Positions 11,903 through 24,480 of a stretch of 64,000 bases of DNA are shown one piece after another. The number at the start of each line of letters is the position of its first letter. Positions within the stretch are counted from its first letter, which is position 1. The notes under the pieces are model-generated. The model was not told where the DNA came from. It did no database searches and saw nothing but the letters and a program-made list of their open reading frames with translations. The position numbers and the translations under genes are program-made. This DNA is from Leptasterias polaris. Taxonomy: Eukaryota; Echinodermata; Asteroidea; Forcipulatida; Asteriidae. The DNA is taken from positions 62,001 through 126,000 of the forward strand of contig JAZGTN010000068.1 of NCBI GenBank assembly GCA_037783415.1. Reading direction: 5' to 3'.

Positions 11903-14492
11903 CCATAACTAAGGTAATTTCTCAAGGATGCACAATAAACAATTTGCATGTTGGGATAACTGGTGCCCTCATTATCCATCGAACAACGCTTTAGAAAGAG
12001 AGTGTGTACCAGCGACGATTTTCTCACGTGTGATTATTTCTCACGTTTGATTGGTCCGTTATTACCTCGGTCTTGGGTGTTCGCCACAATTTCCCAGCTC
12101 TCTCGAAAAGATTGTTTTAATGTTGTTTGTCTTCAGAAGATATTTGTTGCAAGTTTTGTGAGTTAAATGGTATTAAATAATTTATCAATTAATATCTACT
12201 GCATTTTATGTCACCGAAAGTCCACGGTTTTAACGACCCATGAGTCTTTTCAGTGAACAATCAGAAGTAGCGCTGCATGACTTAGGTAATTTCTCAAGGA
12301 TGCACGCAATAAACAATTTGCATGTTGGGATAACTGGTGCCCTTTTTTTCGATGAACAACGCTATGTTTCTACCTGCGATTGTGTGCAACGGCAGCTGGA
12401 TACCCGCGTTGGTCGGCCCTTGCGTGTTTCATACCCGTCAGGCAAGTTTTTTTTTTTTTTTTTTTTTTTGCGCCGGGGTTAGTCTGTAGCGGAGCTTGCG
12501 TGAGGGTTTGGGGTGTTGATTTTTGGAAAAATTTTGCATATTCAAAACATAAATTGGGGGGGTTTGCCAGTCTTAAAATTTGCGTTCGCCATTGCATTTG
12601 TGCATTCTGGGAAGTTTCGCTTGCCGGACACCGCTTTCTGGGTTGGCACTGGTGTTCCAATGTCTCCCCGCGCCTATTATACTAATATAGCGAGATGACT
12701 GATTTAAAATGCAGCTCAAAGGGGGGTGGGGGGTGGGTGGAGGGGGGGGGGGGGGGGGAGGGAGTAATCCTAATTTCTACAGATACTGCATATTTTCTGT
12801 TAATGATGCTTTGTCTTCTTCCAGCTCATTTCATTTTATTGGGCAGATGTGACCTCCTATGTCCCCTTTATAAATTTTCCTTATAGGCCCTATTATTTCT
12901 TTCATAAATTGACTGCTTACGTTAGGCCTACTCATTGACTGAATAACAACATAATATTCACAAAGACAAGCATTGTCGAATATTAGTCGTTACCTGCATT
13001 TAGTGGTATGTAGGCCTAAATACAACCAATAATTTCCGAGCAATAAAGAAATAAAGAAACAAGGCATAAAGAAAGCAAGAAATAACGACACAATGAAAGG
13101 GAAAATGGAAAAAAATAAAACCTCCTCCAAACAAGATAAATCAAGAAATCAAAGAGAGACAGAAAGGAACAAATAAAGGAAAACGAAAACACACAAATCA
13201 TTTATTATTTTATTTTCGTTTCCTATTTAAATCTTTAGACGTACGATGAATAAAATTTGAACAACAGGGTCTGTCAAGACAAAAACAAGTTTACAAAACT
13301 GTCATCAACAAAATGTGCAAAATCACACCCCTGTAATACTTAACATTATTATTGTATTATCAACCATTTACAAAATCTAGAAGAACGAAATACGGAAACA
13401 AACGCATGCCAAAATAATTTTAAAAACACAGAAATAGTGACATAGAAACATCGAAATCAACTGTAACATAGTGACATAAAAACATTACAAAATAAATGTC
13501 AATAGATATCAAGAAACATATCAGAGATAAATAATAGGCCCCCTGCAACTAAGGAAATAACGAAACTAAGACATAAACAAAATAAACAAATAAAAAGACA
13601 AACAGACCACTGAGTCAGAAAAACACATAATAGGCCTAATTACAGAAACAATGAAATAGAATACTGAGAAAATACAAAGTTCACCACGGGCAAACACGGA
13701 TATTCAGAAAGAGAAAATATAGAAACAAAGACACATTTAAGAAATAAAGAGATAGAGACACAAAGAAATCCAGAAATAAAGAAAAAAGGAAATCAAGTAT
13801 TATACATGAATTCAAACATTTGACAAATTTTAGGAGCACAGAAGCATATATTTCATGGCCTTTGTTGGATATTCAAAAAGTCTTGATATATCCAAAAACC
13901 TACATATGCCAAGCATGCATCATTGCCTTTTTATATCCTTCCCAAATATTAAAACACACCCCAACTTATGCTTCGTAGTCGAGAAAAGGGGATAAAAGGG
14001 GCGAAAACTGGGTGAGGGATGGCTACGCTTCGCCTTCGACCGCACTCAACACCTTTTGCATGCTCAACATTTTATCATTAGGACATAACTACATTGCGTA
14101 CAGATTTTAAATATATTTACCAAACCAATTCTGAAAGTTATAAACTCTGATATCCTCTCCAATAGACCCTTCCCATGAAATATGCTAATTACATTCACGC
14201 ATGCGTACAGACCCTGCTGGTTGGCAAACGCCATAGAGTTGTGCACTAAGTAGACGCACAAGCGCGTCTGCGTCACGCCACCATCAGCCCCACACAAAAA
14301 GGGGCAATGTTCCATCATTTTGCCAACCAGCAGTGTAAGTGTGCACGCGTGAAGTGCAATTTAAATATTTCATGGGAAGGGTCTATTTCCCCCCCCCCCC
14401 CCCCCCCCCCACCCCATGCACCGTGGTCGCATTTTATGTGCAAGAATCGCGCCCACCTAGCGGGTGCCGCGCGAAGCGCGGCATCCCGCTAG
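11903..14492 (+). mobile_element. Helitron-like tandem unit 1 (5' part missing)
   Basis: The first of five head-to-tail units. It begins in the middle of the unit, directly after the end of the inverted-arm element, so its 5' part is absent. Order of segments: a block with GTCTTCAGAAGATATTTG, a GATCGAACAACGCT-type segment, a poly-G run (12721-12763), an A-rich AAGAAATAACGACAC region, a poly-C run (about 14390-14410), and a GC-rich hairpin TGCCGCGCGAAGCGCGGCA followed by ATCCCGCTAG at 14492. A stem-loop a few bases before CTAG, followed by T, is the classical 3' end of a Helitron (hairpin, CTRR, insertion between A and T). No Rep/helicase frame is present, so the unit is non-autonomous. It carries MITE 1 at 14164-14384. 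Confidence 0.6.
14164..14384. mobile_element. MITE 1, 221 bp, copy in unit 1
   Basis: Terminal inverted repeats AGACCCTTCCCATGAAATAT / ATATTTCATGGGAAGGGTCT extend imperfectly to about 65 bp on each side (inner part CTGCTGGTTGGCAAA / TTTTGCCAACCAGCAG). The element is flanked by AT on both sides. Sister units without it read CCAATTAC across this point, which fits an AT target duplication. The 84-codon minus-strand frame inside it is not a plausible gene. Confidence 0.85.
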
Positions 14493-17400
14493 TATCTTCT
14501 TCTTCTATATAATTAAAATCGGTGCCAATTTCCACCCCGCGGCGCTGCGAGATCCGACCGTCCGCTTGCGCACGGTGACCTCGCCCCCTCGAGGACGAGG
14601 TTGCGCTGGGCTGCCATCTTTTGTATTGGGTCGCCATCTTTTTTTTCTCACGTGTGATGACTTCTCACGTGTGATTGGTCCGTTATTTCCTCGGTCTTGG
14701 GTGTTCGCCATAATTTCCCAGCTCTCTCGACAAGATTGTTTTAATGTTGTTTGTCTTCAGAAGATATTTTGTTGCACGTTTTGTGGGTTTAAATGGTATT
14801 AAATAATTTATCAATAAATATCTACTGCATTTTGTGTAACCAAAAGTCCACGGTTTTAACGAACTATGAGTCTTTTCAGTGAACAATCAGAAGTAGCGCT
14901 GCATGACTAAGGTAATTTCTCAAGGATCACGCAATAAACAATTTGCATGTTGGGATAACTGGTTCTCTTATTTTCGATCGAACAACGCTATGTTCCGACG
15001 TCTACCCGCGATTGTGTGCAACGGCAGCCGGCGTGTTTTTTTTTTTGGCGCCGGGGTTAGTCTGTAGCGGAGCTTGCGTGAGGGTGTCAGATGATTTGTG
15101 GGTGTTGATTTTTGGATACATTTGGCATATTCAAAACATAAATTGGGGGTTTTTGGCAGTCTTAAAATTTGCGTTCGCTATTGCATTTGTGCATTCTGGG
15201 AAGTTTCGCTTGCCGGACACCGCTTACTGGGTTGGCACTGGTGTTCCAACGTCTCCCCGCGCCTATGTGCAACGGCATACTAATATAGCGAGATGACTGA
15301 TTTAAAATGCAGCTCAAAGGGGGGGGGGGGGGGGGTAATCCTAATTTCTACAGATACTGCATATTTTCTGTTAATGATGCTTTGTCTTCTTCCAGCTCAT
15401 TTCATTTTATTGGGCAGATGTGACCTCCTATGTCCCCGTTATAAAATTTCCTTATATTATTTCTTTCATAAATTGATTGCTTACGTTATTTAGGCCTATA
15501 CTCATTGACTGAATAACAACATAATATTCACAAAGACAAGCATTGTCGAATATTAGTCGTTACCTGCATTTAGTGGTATGTAGGCCTAAATACAACCAAT
15601 AATTTCCGAGCAATAAAGAAATAAAGAAACAAGGCATAAAGAAAGCAAGAAATAACGACACAATGAAATAAAGGGAAAATGGACAAAAATAAAGCCTCCT
15701 CCAAACAAGCATATAAATCAAGAAATCAAAGACAGACAGAAAGGAACAAATTAATAAAGGAAAACGAAAACACACAAATCATTTTTATTTTATTTTCGTT
15801 TCCTATTTAAATCTTTAGACGTACGATGAATAAAATTTGAACAACTGCCTGGTCTGTCAAGACAAAAACAAGTTTACAAACTGTCATCAACAAAATGTGC
15901 AAAATCACACCCCTGTAATACTTAACATTATTATTGTACTATCAACCATTTACAAAATCTAGAAGAACGAAATACGGAAACAAACGCATCCACACCCGAA
16001 ATAATAAAAAACACAGAATTAGTGACATAGAAACATCGAAATCAACTGTAACATAGTGACATAAAAACATTACAAAATAAACGTCAATAGATATCAAGAA
16101 ACATCAGAGATAAATAATAGGCCCCCTGCAACTAAGGAAATAACGAAACTATAAGACATAAACAAAATACACAAATAAAAAGACAAACAGACCACTGAGT
16201 CAGAAAAACACATAGGCCTAATTACAGAAACAATTAAATAGAATACTGAGAAAATACAAAGTTCACAACGGGCAAACACGGATATTCAGAAAGAGAAAAT
16301 ATAGAAACAAAGACACATTTAAGAAATCAAGAGATAGAGACACAAAAAAATCCAGAAATAAAGCAAAAAAGGAAATCAAGTATTATACATAAATTCAAAC
16401 ATTTTACAAATTTTAGGAGCACAGGAGCATAGGCCCTATATTTCATGGATTGTTGGATATTCAAAAAGTCTTGATATATCCAAAAACCTACATATCATGC
16501 CAAGCATGCATCATTGCCTTTTTATATCATTCCCAAATATTAAAACACACCCCCAACTTATGCTTCGTAGTCGAGAAAAGGGGCGAAAACGGTGAGGGAA
16601 GGCGACGCGTCGCCTTCGACCGCACTCAACACCTTTTGCATGCTCAACATTTTATCATTAGGACATAACTACATTGCGTACACATTTTAAATATCTTTAC
16701 CAAACCAATTCTGAAAGTTATAAACTCTGATATCCTCTCCAATTACCCCCCCCCCCCCCCTTACCCCATGCACCGTTGTCACATTTTATGGGCAAGAATC
16801 GCGCCCACCTAGCGGGTGCCGGGGGGGGGGGGGGGGAGGAGTGGGTGGGGGGGGAGGGGGTAATGCTAATTTCTACAGATACTGCATATTTTCTGTTAAT
16901 GATGCTTTGTCTTCTTCCATCTCATTTCATTTTATTGGGCAGATGTGACCTCCTATGTCCCCTTTATAAATTTTCCTTATAGGCCCTACTTCTTTCATAA
17001 ATTGACTGCTTACGTTAGGCCTACTCATTGACTGAATAACAACATAATATTCACAAAGACAAGCATTGTCGAATATTAGTCGTTACCTGCATTTAGTGGT
17101 ATGTAGGCCTAAATACAACCAATAATTTCCGAGCAATAAAGAAATAAAGAAACAAGGCATAAAGAAAGCAAGAAATAACGACACAATGAAATAAAGGGAA
17201 AATGGACAAAAATAAAGCCTCCTCCAAACAAGCATATCAATCAAGAAATCAAAGAGAGACAGAAAGGAACGAATAAAGGAAAACGAAAACACACAAATCA
17301 TTTTTATTTTATTTTCGTTTCCTATTTAAATCTTTAGACGTACGATGAATAAAATTTGAACAACAGGATCTGTCAAGACAAAAACAAGTTTACAAAACTG

Positions 17401-18591
17401 TCATCAACAAAATGTGCAAAATCACACCCCTGTAACACTTAACATTATTATTGTATTATCAACCATTTACAAAATCTAGAAGAACGAAATACGGAAACAA
17501 ACGCATGCCGAAATAATTTTAAAAACACAGAAATAGTGACATAGAAACATCGAAATCAACTGTAACATAGTGACATAAAAACATTACAAAATAAACGTCA
17601 ATAGATATCAAGAAACATATCAGAGATAAATAATAGGCCCCCTGCAACTAAGGAAATAACAAAACTAACACATAAACAAAATAAACAAATAAAAAGACAA
17701 ACAGACCACTGAGTCAGAAAAACACATAACAGGCCTAATTACAGAAACAATGAAATAGAATACTGAGAAAATACATAGTTCACCACCGGCAAACACGGAT
17801 ATTCAGAAAGAGAAAATATAGAAACAAAGACACATTTAAGAAATAAAGAGATAGAGACACAAAGAAATCCAGAAATAAAGAAAACAGGAAATCAAGTATT
17901 ATACATGAATTCAAACATTTGACAAATTTTAGGAGCACAGAAGCAAATATTTCATGGATTACTCAGGCCTTTGTTGGATATTCAAAAAGTCTTGATTATC
18001 TAAAAACCTACATATCATTCCAAGCATGCATCATTGCATTTTTATATCCTTCCCAAATATTAAAACACACCCCAACTTATGCTTCGTAGTCGAGAAAAGG
18101 GGGCGAAAAGGGTGAGGGATGGCGACACTTCGCCTTCGACCGCACTCAACACCTTTTGCATGCTCAACATTTTATCATTAGGACATGACTACATTGCGTA
18201 CAGATTTTAAATATCTTTACCAAACCAATTCTGAAAGTTATAAACTCTGATATCCTCTCCAATAGACCCTTCCCATGAAATATGCTAATTACGTTCACGC
18301 ATGCGTACAGACCCTGCTGGTTGGCAAACGCCATAGAGTTGTGCACTAAGTAGACGCACAAGCGCGTCTGCGTCACGCCACCATCAGCCCCACACAAAAA
18401 GGGGCAATGTTCCATCATTTTGCCAACCAGCAGTGTAAGTGCGCACGCGTGAAGTGCAATTTAAATATTTCATGGGAAGGGTCTATTACCCCCCCCCCCC
18501 CCCCCCCCCACCCCATGCACCGTGGTCGCATTTTATGTGCAAGAATCGCGCCCACCTAGCGGGTGCCGCGCGAAGCGCGGCATCCCGCTAG
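14493..18591 (+). mobile_element. Helitron-like tandem unit 2 (two units fused by a deletion)
   Basis: Starts right after the CTAG of unit 1 with TATC(TTC)n and then TATATAATTAAAATCGG, which is the conserved 5' start of the unit. At 4.1 kb it is longer than its neighbours because it is two units joined. The first runs 14493-16820 and stops within its terminal hairpin (…GCGGGTGCC). The second resumes at once in its own poly-G run at 16821, without its 5' third (about 0.8 kb missing). The first half lacks MITE 1 (intact site at 16736-16748); the second half has it. It has only one of the GTCTTCAGAAGATATTTG blocks that are doubled in units 3-5. It ends with hairpin and CTAG at 18591. Confidence 0.6.
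18264..18484. mobile_element. MITE 1, 221 bp, copy in unit 2
   Basis: Same length, same AGACCC...GGGTCT termini and same AT flanks as the copy in unit 1, with only a few substitutions. It sits at the homologous position just before the poly-C run, so it was most likely inherited with the unit rather than inserted independently. Confidence 0.85.
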
Positions 18592-21500
18592 TATCTTCTT
18601 CTTCTTCTTCTTCTTCTTCTTCTTCTATATAATTAAAATCGGTACCAACTTCCACCCCGCGGCGCTGCGAGATCCGACCGTCCGCTTGCGCACGGTGACC
18701 TCGCCCCCTCGAGGACGAGGTTGGGCTCTGGGCTGCCATCTTTTTTATTGGGTCGCCATCTTTTTTATTGGGTCGCCATCTTTTTTATTGGGTCGCCATC
18801 TTTTTTTTCTCACGTGTGATGACTTCTCACGAGTGATTGGTCCGTTATTTCCTCGGTCTTGGGTGTTCGCCGTAATTTCCCAGCTCTCTCGACAAGATTG
18901 TGTTAATGTTGTTTGTCTTCAGAAGATATTTGTTGCACGTTTTGTGGGTTTAAATGGTATTAAATAATTTTTCAATAAATATCTACTGCATTTTGAAATT
19001 TGTGTCACCAAAAGTCCACGGTTTTAACGACACATGAGTCTTTTCATTGAGCAGTCAGAAATAGCGTTGCATGACTAAGATAATTTCTCACATGAATGCT
19101 CGCAATAAACAGTTTGCATGCTGTGTTAACCGGTGCCCTCATTTTCCATCGAACAACGCTTTAGAAAGAGAGTGTGTACCAGCGACGATTTTCTCACGTG
19201 TGATTATTTCTCACGTTTGATTGGTCCGTTATTACCTCGCTCTTGGGTGTTCGCCACAATTTCCCAGTTTTCTCGAAAAGATTGTTTTAATGTTGTTTGT
19301 CTTCAGAAGATATTTGTTGCACGTTTTGTGGGTTAAATGGTATTAAATAATTTATCAATAAATATCTACTGCATTTTGTGTCACCGAAAGTCCACGGTTT
19401 TAACGACCCGTGAGTCTTTTCATTGAACAATCAGAAGTAGCGCTGCATGACTAAGGTAATTTCTCAAGGATGCACGCAATAAACAATTTGCATGTTGGGA
19501 TAACTGGTGCCCTTATTTTCGATCGAACAACGCTATGTTCCGACGTCTACCCGCGATTGTGTGCAACGGCAGCCGGATACCCGCGTTGGTCGGTCCTTGC
19601 GTGTTTCATACCCGTCAGGCATGTTTTTTTGGTTTTTTTCTTTTTGCGCCGGGGTTAGTCTGTAGCGGAGCTTGCGTGAGGGTGTCAGATGATTTGTGGG
19701 TGTTGATTTTTGGAAAAATTTGGCATATTCAAAACATAAATTGGGGGGTTTTGGCAGTCTTTAAATTTGCGTTCGCTATTGCATTTGTGCATTCTGGGAA
19801 GTTTCGCTTGCCGTACACCGCTTACTGGGTTGGCACTGGTGTTGGCACTGGTGTTCCAACGTCTCCCCGCGCCTATGTGCAACGGCATATAGCGAGATGA
19901 CTGATTTAAAATGCAGCTCAAAGGGGGGGGGGGGGGGGTGGGGGTTTGTAATCCTAATTTCTACAGATACTGCATATTTTCTGTTAATGATGCTTTGTCT
20001 TCTTCCAACTCATTTCATTTTATTGGGCAGATGTGACCTCCTATGTCCCCTTTATAAATTGTCCTTATATTATTTCTTTCATAAATTGATTGCTTTTACG
20101 TTAGGCCTACTCATTGACTGAATAACAACATAATAATAATATTCACAAAGACAAGCATTGTCGAATATTAGTCGTTTCCTGCATTTAGTGGTATGTAGGC
20201 CTAAATACAACCAATAATTTCCGAGCATTAAAGAAACAAGGCATAAAGAAAGCAAGAAATAACGACACAATGAAATAAAGGGAAAATGGACAAAAATAAA
20301 GCCTCCTCCAAACAAGCATATAAATCAAGAAATCAAAGACAGACAGAAAGGAACAAATTAATAAAGGAAAACGAAAACACACAAATCATTTTTATTTTAT
20401 TTTCGTTTCCGATTTAAATTTGAACAACAGGGTCTGTCAAGCAAGACAAAAACAAGTTTACAAAACTGTCATCAACAAAATGTGCAAAATCACACCCCTG
20501 TAATACTTCACATTATTATTGTATTATCAACCATTTACAAAATCTAGAAGAACGAAAGACGGAAACAAACACATCCACACCCGAAATAATAAATTAAAAA
20601 AACAGAAATAGTGACATAGAAACATCGAAATCAACTGTAACATAACATAGTGACATAAAAACATTACAAAATAAACGTCAACGTAGATATCAAGAAACAT
20701 TAGAGATAAATAATAGGCCCCCTGCAACTAAGGAAATAACGAAACTAAGACATAAACAAAATAAACAAATAAAAAGACAAACAGACCACTGAGTCAGAAA
20801 AACACATAGGCCTAATTACAGAAACTATGAAATAGAATACTGAGAAAATACAAAGTTCACCACGGGCAAACACGGATATTCAGAAAGAGAAAATATAGAA
20901 ACAAAGACACATTTAAGAAATAAAGAGATAGACACAAAGAAATCCAGCAATAAAGAAAAAAGGAAATCAAGTATTATACATAAATTCAAACATTTTACAA
21001 ATTTTAGGAGCACAGAAGCATGGATTACTCAGGCCTTTGTTGGATATTCAAAAAGTCTTGATATATCAAAAAACCTACATATCGTGCCAAGCATGCATCA
21101 TTGCCTTTTTATATCCTTCCCAAATATTAAAACACACCCCCAACTTATGCTTCGTAGTCGAGAAAAGGGGAGAAAACGAACAATTGCTGCTCGATATGGG
21201 CAGAGGGAGGCCCCCCCTCTATTGTGTCTTCATTGTGTTCTGGGAATCTCAGGAATTCTTTTGAGAATTTTAGGGGGGGTGCTTCTGTATACAAGAGGGA
21301 AGAGTGTGTTAGGGTTAGGGTTAGTTTGGGGGGGGCCTCCCTCTGCCCCATATCGGGCATGGTATAAAAACGAAGGGTGAGGGAAGGCGACGCGTCGCCT
21401 TCGACCGCACTCAACACCTTTTGCATGCTCAACATTTTATCATTTGGACATTACTACATTGCGTACAGATTTTAAATATCTTTACCAAACCAATTCTGAA

Positions 21501-21632
21501 AGTTATAAACTCTGATATCCTTTCCAATTACCCCCCCCCCCCCCCCCCTTACCCCATGCACCGTTGTCACATTTTATGGGCAAGAATCGCGCCCACCTAG
21601 CGGGTGCCGCGCGAAGCGCGGCATCCCGCTAG
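18592..21632 (+). mobile_element. Helitron-like tandem unit 3 (with MITE 2)
   Basis: Begins with an expanded (CTT)n run and TATATAATTAAAATCGG, and ends with the hairpin and CTAG at 21632. It has four copies of a roughly 20-bp VNTR (GGGTCGCCATCTTTTTTATT) at 18735-18808, two copies of the roughly 300-bp CTTCAGAAGATATTTGTTGC block (about 18820-19130 and 19180-19490), a poly-G run (about 19922-19947) and a poly-C run (about 21531-21548). MITE 1 is absent. Unit 4 is nearly identical to it except for the MITE 2 insertion at 21180-21366. Confidence 0.6.
21180..21366. mobile_element. MITE 2, 187 bp, in unit 3 only
   Basis: Near-terminal inverted repeats GATATGGGCAGAGGGAGGCC / GGCCTCCCTCTGCCCCATATC, flanked by a 7-bp AAAACGA duplication (21173-21179 and 21367-21373). 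Units 4 and 5 read straight through the site. The interior contains two TTAGGG copies. A diverged relative lies at about 47815-48003. The 7-8 bp duplication would suit a hAT-like element, but the superfamily is uncertain. Confidence 0.75.
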
Positions 21633-24480
21633 TATCTTATCTTCTTCTATCTTCTATCTATATAATTAAAATCGGTACCAACTTCCACCCCGCGGCGCTG
21701 CGAGATCCGACCGTCCGCTTGCGCACGGTGACCTCGCCCCCTCGAGGACGAGGTTGGGCTCTGGGCTGCCATCTTTTTTATTGGGTCGCCATCTTTTTTA
21801 TTGGGTCGCCATCTTTTTTATTGGGTCGCCATCTTTTTTTTCTCACGTGTGATGACTTCTCACGAGTGATTGGTCCGTTATTTCCTCGGTCTTGGGTGTT
21901 CGCCGTAATTTCCCAGCTCTCTCGACAAGATTGTGTTAATGTTGTTTGTCTTCAGAAGATATTTGTTGCACGTTTTGTGGGTTTAAATGGTATTAAATAA
22001 TTTTTCAATAAATATCTACTGCATTTTGAAATTTGTGTCACCAAAAGTCCACGGTTTTAACGACACATGAGTCTTTTCATTGAGCAGTCAGAAATAGCGT
22101 TGCATGACTAAGATAATTTCTCACATGAATGCTCGCAATAAACAGTTTGCATGCTGTGTTAACCGGTGCCCTCATTTTCCATCGAACAACGCTTTAGAAA
22201 GAGAGTGTGTACCAGCGACGATTTTCTCACGTGTGATTATTTCTCACGTTTGATTGTTCCGTTATTACCTCGCTCTTGGGTGTTCGCCACAATTTCCCAG
22301 CTCTCTCGAAAAGATTGTTTTAATGTTGTTTGTCTTCAGAAGATATTTGTTGCACGTTTTGTGGGTTAAATGGTATTAAATAATTTATCAATAAATATCT
22401 ACTGCATTTTGTGTCACCGAAAGTCCACGGTTTTAACGACCCGTGAGTCTTTTCATTGAACAATCAGAAGTAGCGCTGCATGACTAAGGTAATTTCTCAA
22501 GGATGCACGCAATAAACAATTTGCATGTTGGGATAACTGGTGCCCTTATTTTCGATCGAACAACGCTATGTTCCGACGTCTACCCGCGATTGTGTGCAAC
22601 GGCAGCCGGATACCCGCGTTGGTCGGCCCTTGCGTGTTTCATACCCGTCAGGCATGTTTTTTAGGTTTTTTTCTTTTTGCGCCGGGGTTAGTCTGTAGCG
22701 GAGCTTGCGTGAGGGTGTCAGATGATTTGTGGGTGTTGATTTTTGGATAAATTTGGCATATTCAAAACATAAATTGGGGGGTTTTGGCAGTCTTAAAATT
22801 TGCGTTCGCTATTGCATTTGTGCATTCTGGGAAGTTTCGCTTGCCGTACACCGCTTACTGGGTTGGCACTGGTGTTGGCACTGGTGTTCCAACGTCTCCC
22901 CGCGCCTATGTGCAACGGCATATAGCGAGATGACTGATTTAAAATGCAGCTCAAAGGGGGGGGGGGTGGGGGTTTGTAATCCTAATTTCTACAGATACTG
23001 CATATTTTCTGTTAATGATGCTTTGTCTTCTTCCAACTCATTTCATTTTATTGGGCAGATGTGACCTCCTATGTCCCCTTTATAAATTGTCCTTATATTA
23101 TTTCTTTCATAAATTGATTGCTTTTACGTTAGGCCTACTCATTGACTGAATAACAACATAATAATAATATTCACAAAGACAAGCATTGTCGAATATTAGT
23201 CGTTTCCTGCATTTAGTGGTATGTAGGCCTAAATACAACCAATAATTTCCGAGCATTAAAGAAACAAGGCATAAAGAAAGCAAGAAATAACGACACAATG
23301 AAATAAAGGGAAAATGGACAAAAATAAAGCCTCCTCCAAACAAGCATATAAATCAAGAAATCAAAGACAGACAGAAAGGAACAAATTAATAAAGGAAAAC
23401 GAAAACACACAAATAATTTTTATTTTATTTTCGTTTCCGATTTAAATTTGAACAACAGGGTCTGTCAAGCAAGACAAAAACAGTTTACAAAACTGTCATC
23501 AACAAAATGTGCAAAATCACACCCCTGTAATACTTCACATTATTATTGTATTATCAACCATTTTTTTTTTTACAAAATCTAGAAGAACGAAAGACGGAAA
23601 CAAACACATCCACACCCGAAATAATAAAAAAAAAAAAACAGAAATAGTGACATAGAAACATCGAAATCAACTGTAACATAACATAGTGACATAAAAACAT
23701 TACAAAATAAACGTCAACGTAGATATCAAGAAACATTAGAGATAAATAATAGGCCCCCTGCAACTAAGGAAATAACGAAACTAAGACATAAACAAAATAA
23801 ACAAATAAAAAGACAAACAGACCACTGAGTCAGAAAAACACATAGGCCTAATTACAGAAACTATGAAATAGAATACTGAGAAAATACAAAGTTCACCACG
23901 GGCAAACACGGATATTCAGAAAGAGAAAATATAGAAACAAAGACACATTTAAGAAATAAAGAGATAGACACAAAGAAATCCAGCAATAAAGAAAAAATGA
24001 AATCAAGTATTAGGCCTATACATAAATTCAAACATTTTACAAATTTTAGGAGCACAGAAGCATGGATTACTCAGGCCTTTGTTGGATATTCAAAAAGTCT
24101 TGATATATCAAAAAACCTACATATCGTGCCAAGCATGCATCATTGCCTTTTTATATCCTTCCCAAATATTAAAACACACCCCCAGCTTATGCTTCGTAGT
24201 CGAGAAAAGGGGAGAAAACGAAGGGTGAGGGAAGGCGACGCGTCGCCTTCGACCGCACTCAACACCTTTTGCATGCTCAACATTTTATCATTTGGACATT
24301 ACTACATTGCGTACAGATTTTAAATATCTTTACCAAACCAATTCTGAAAGTTATAAACTCTGATATCCTCTCCAATTACCCCCCCCCCCCCCCCCTTACC
24401 CCATGCACCGTTGTCACATTTTATGGGCAAGAATCGCGCCCACCTAGCGGGTGCCGCGCGAAGCGCGGCATTCCCGCTAG
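21633..24480 (+). mobile_element. Helitron-like tandem unit 4
   Basis: The 2.85-kb unit matches unit 3 almost base for base, including four VNTR copies (21768-21840) and the doubled 300-bp block, but lacks both MITE 1 and MITE 2. A T-run near 23560 and an A-run near 23630 are expanded relative to unit 3. Terminal hairpin followed by TTCCCGCTAG at 24480. Confidence 0.6.

Noticed and set aside
21300..21330. Telomere-like TTAGGG repeats
   Set aside because: Only two copies, inside a MITE; not an interstitial telomere.
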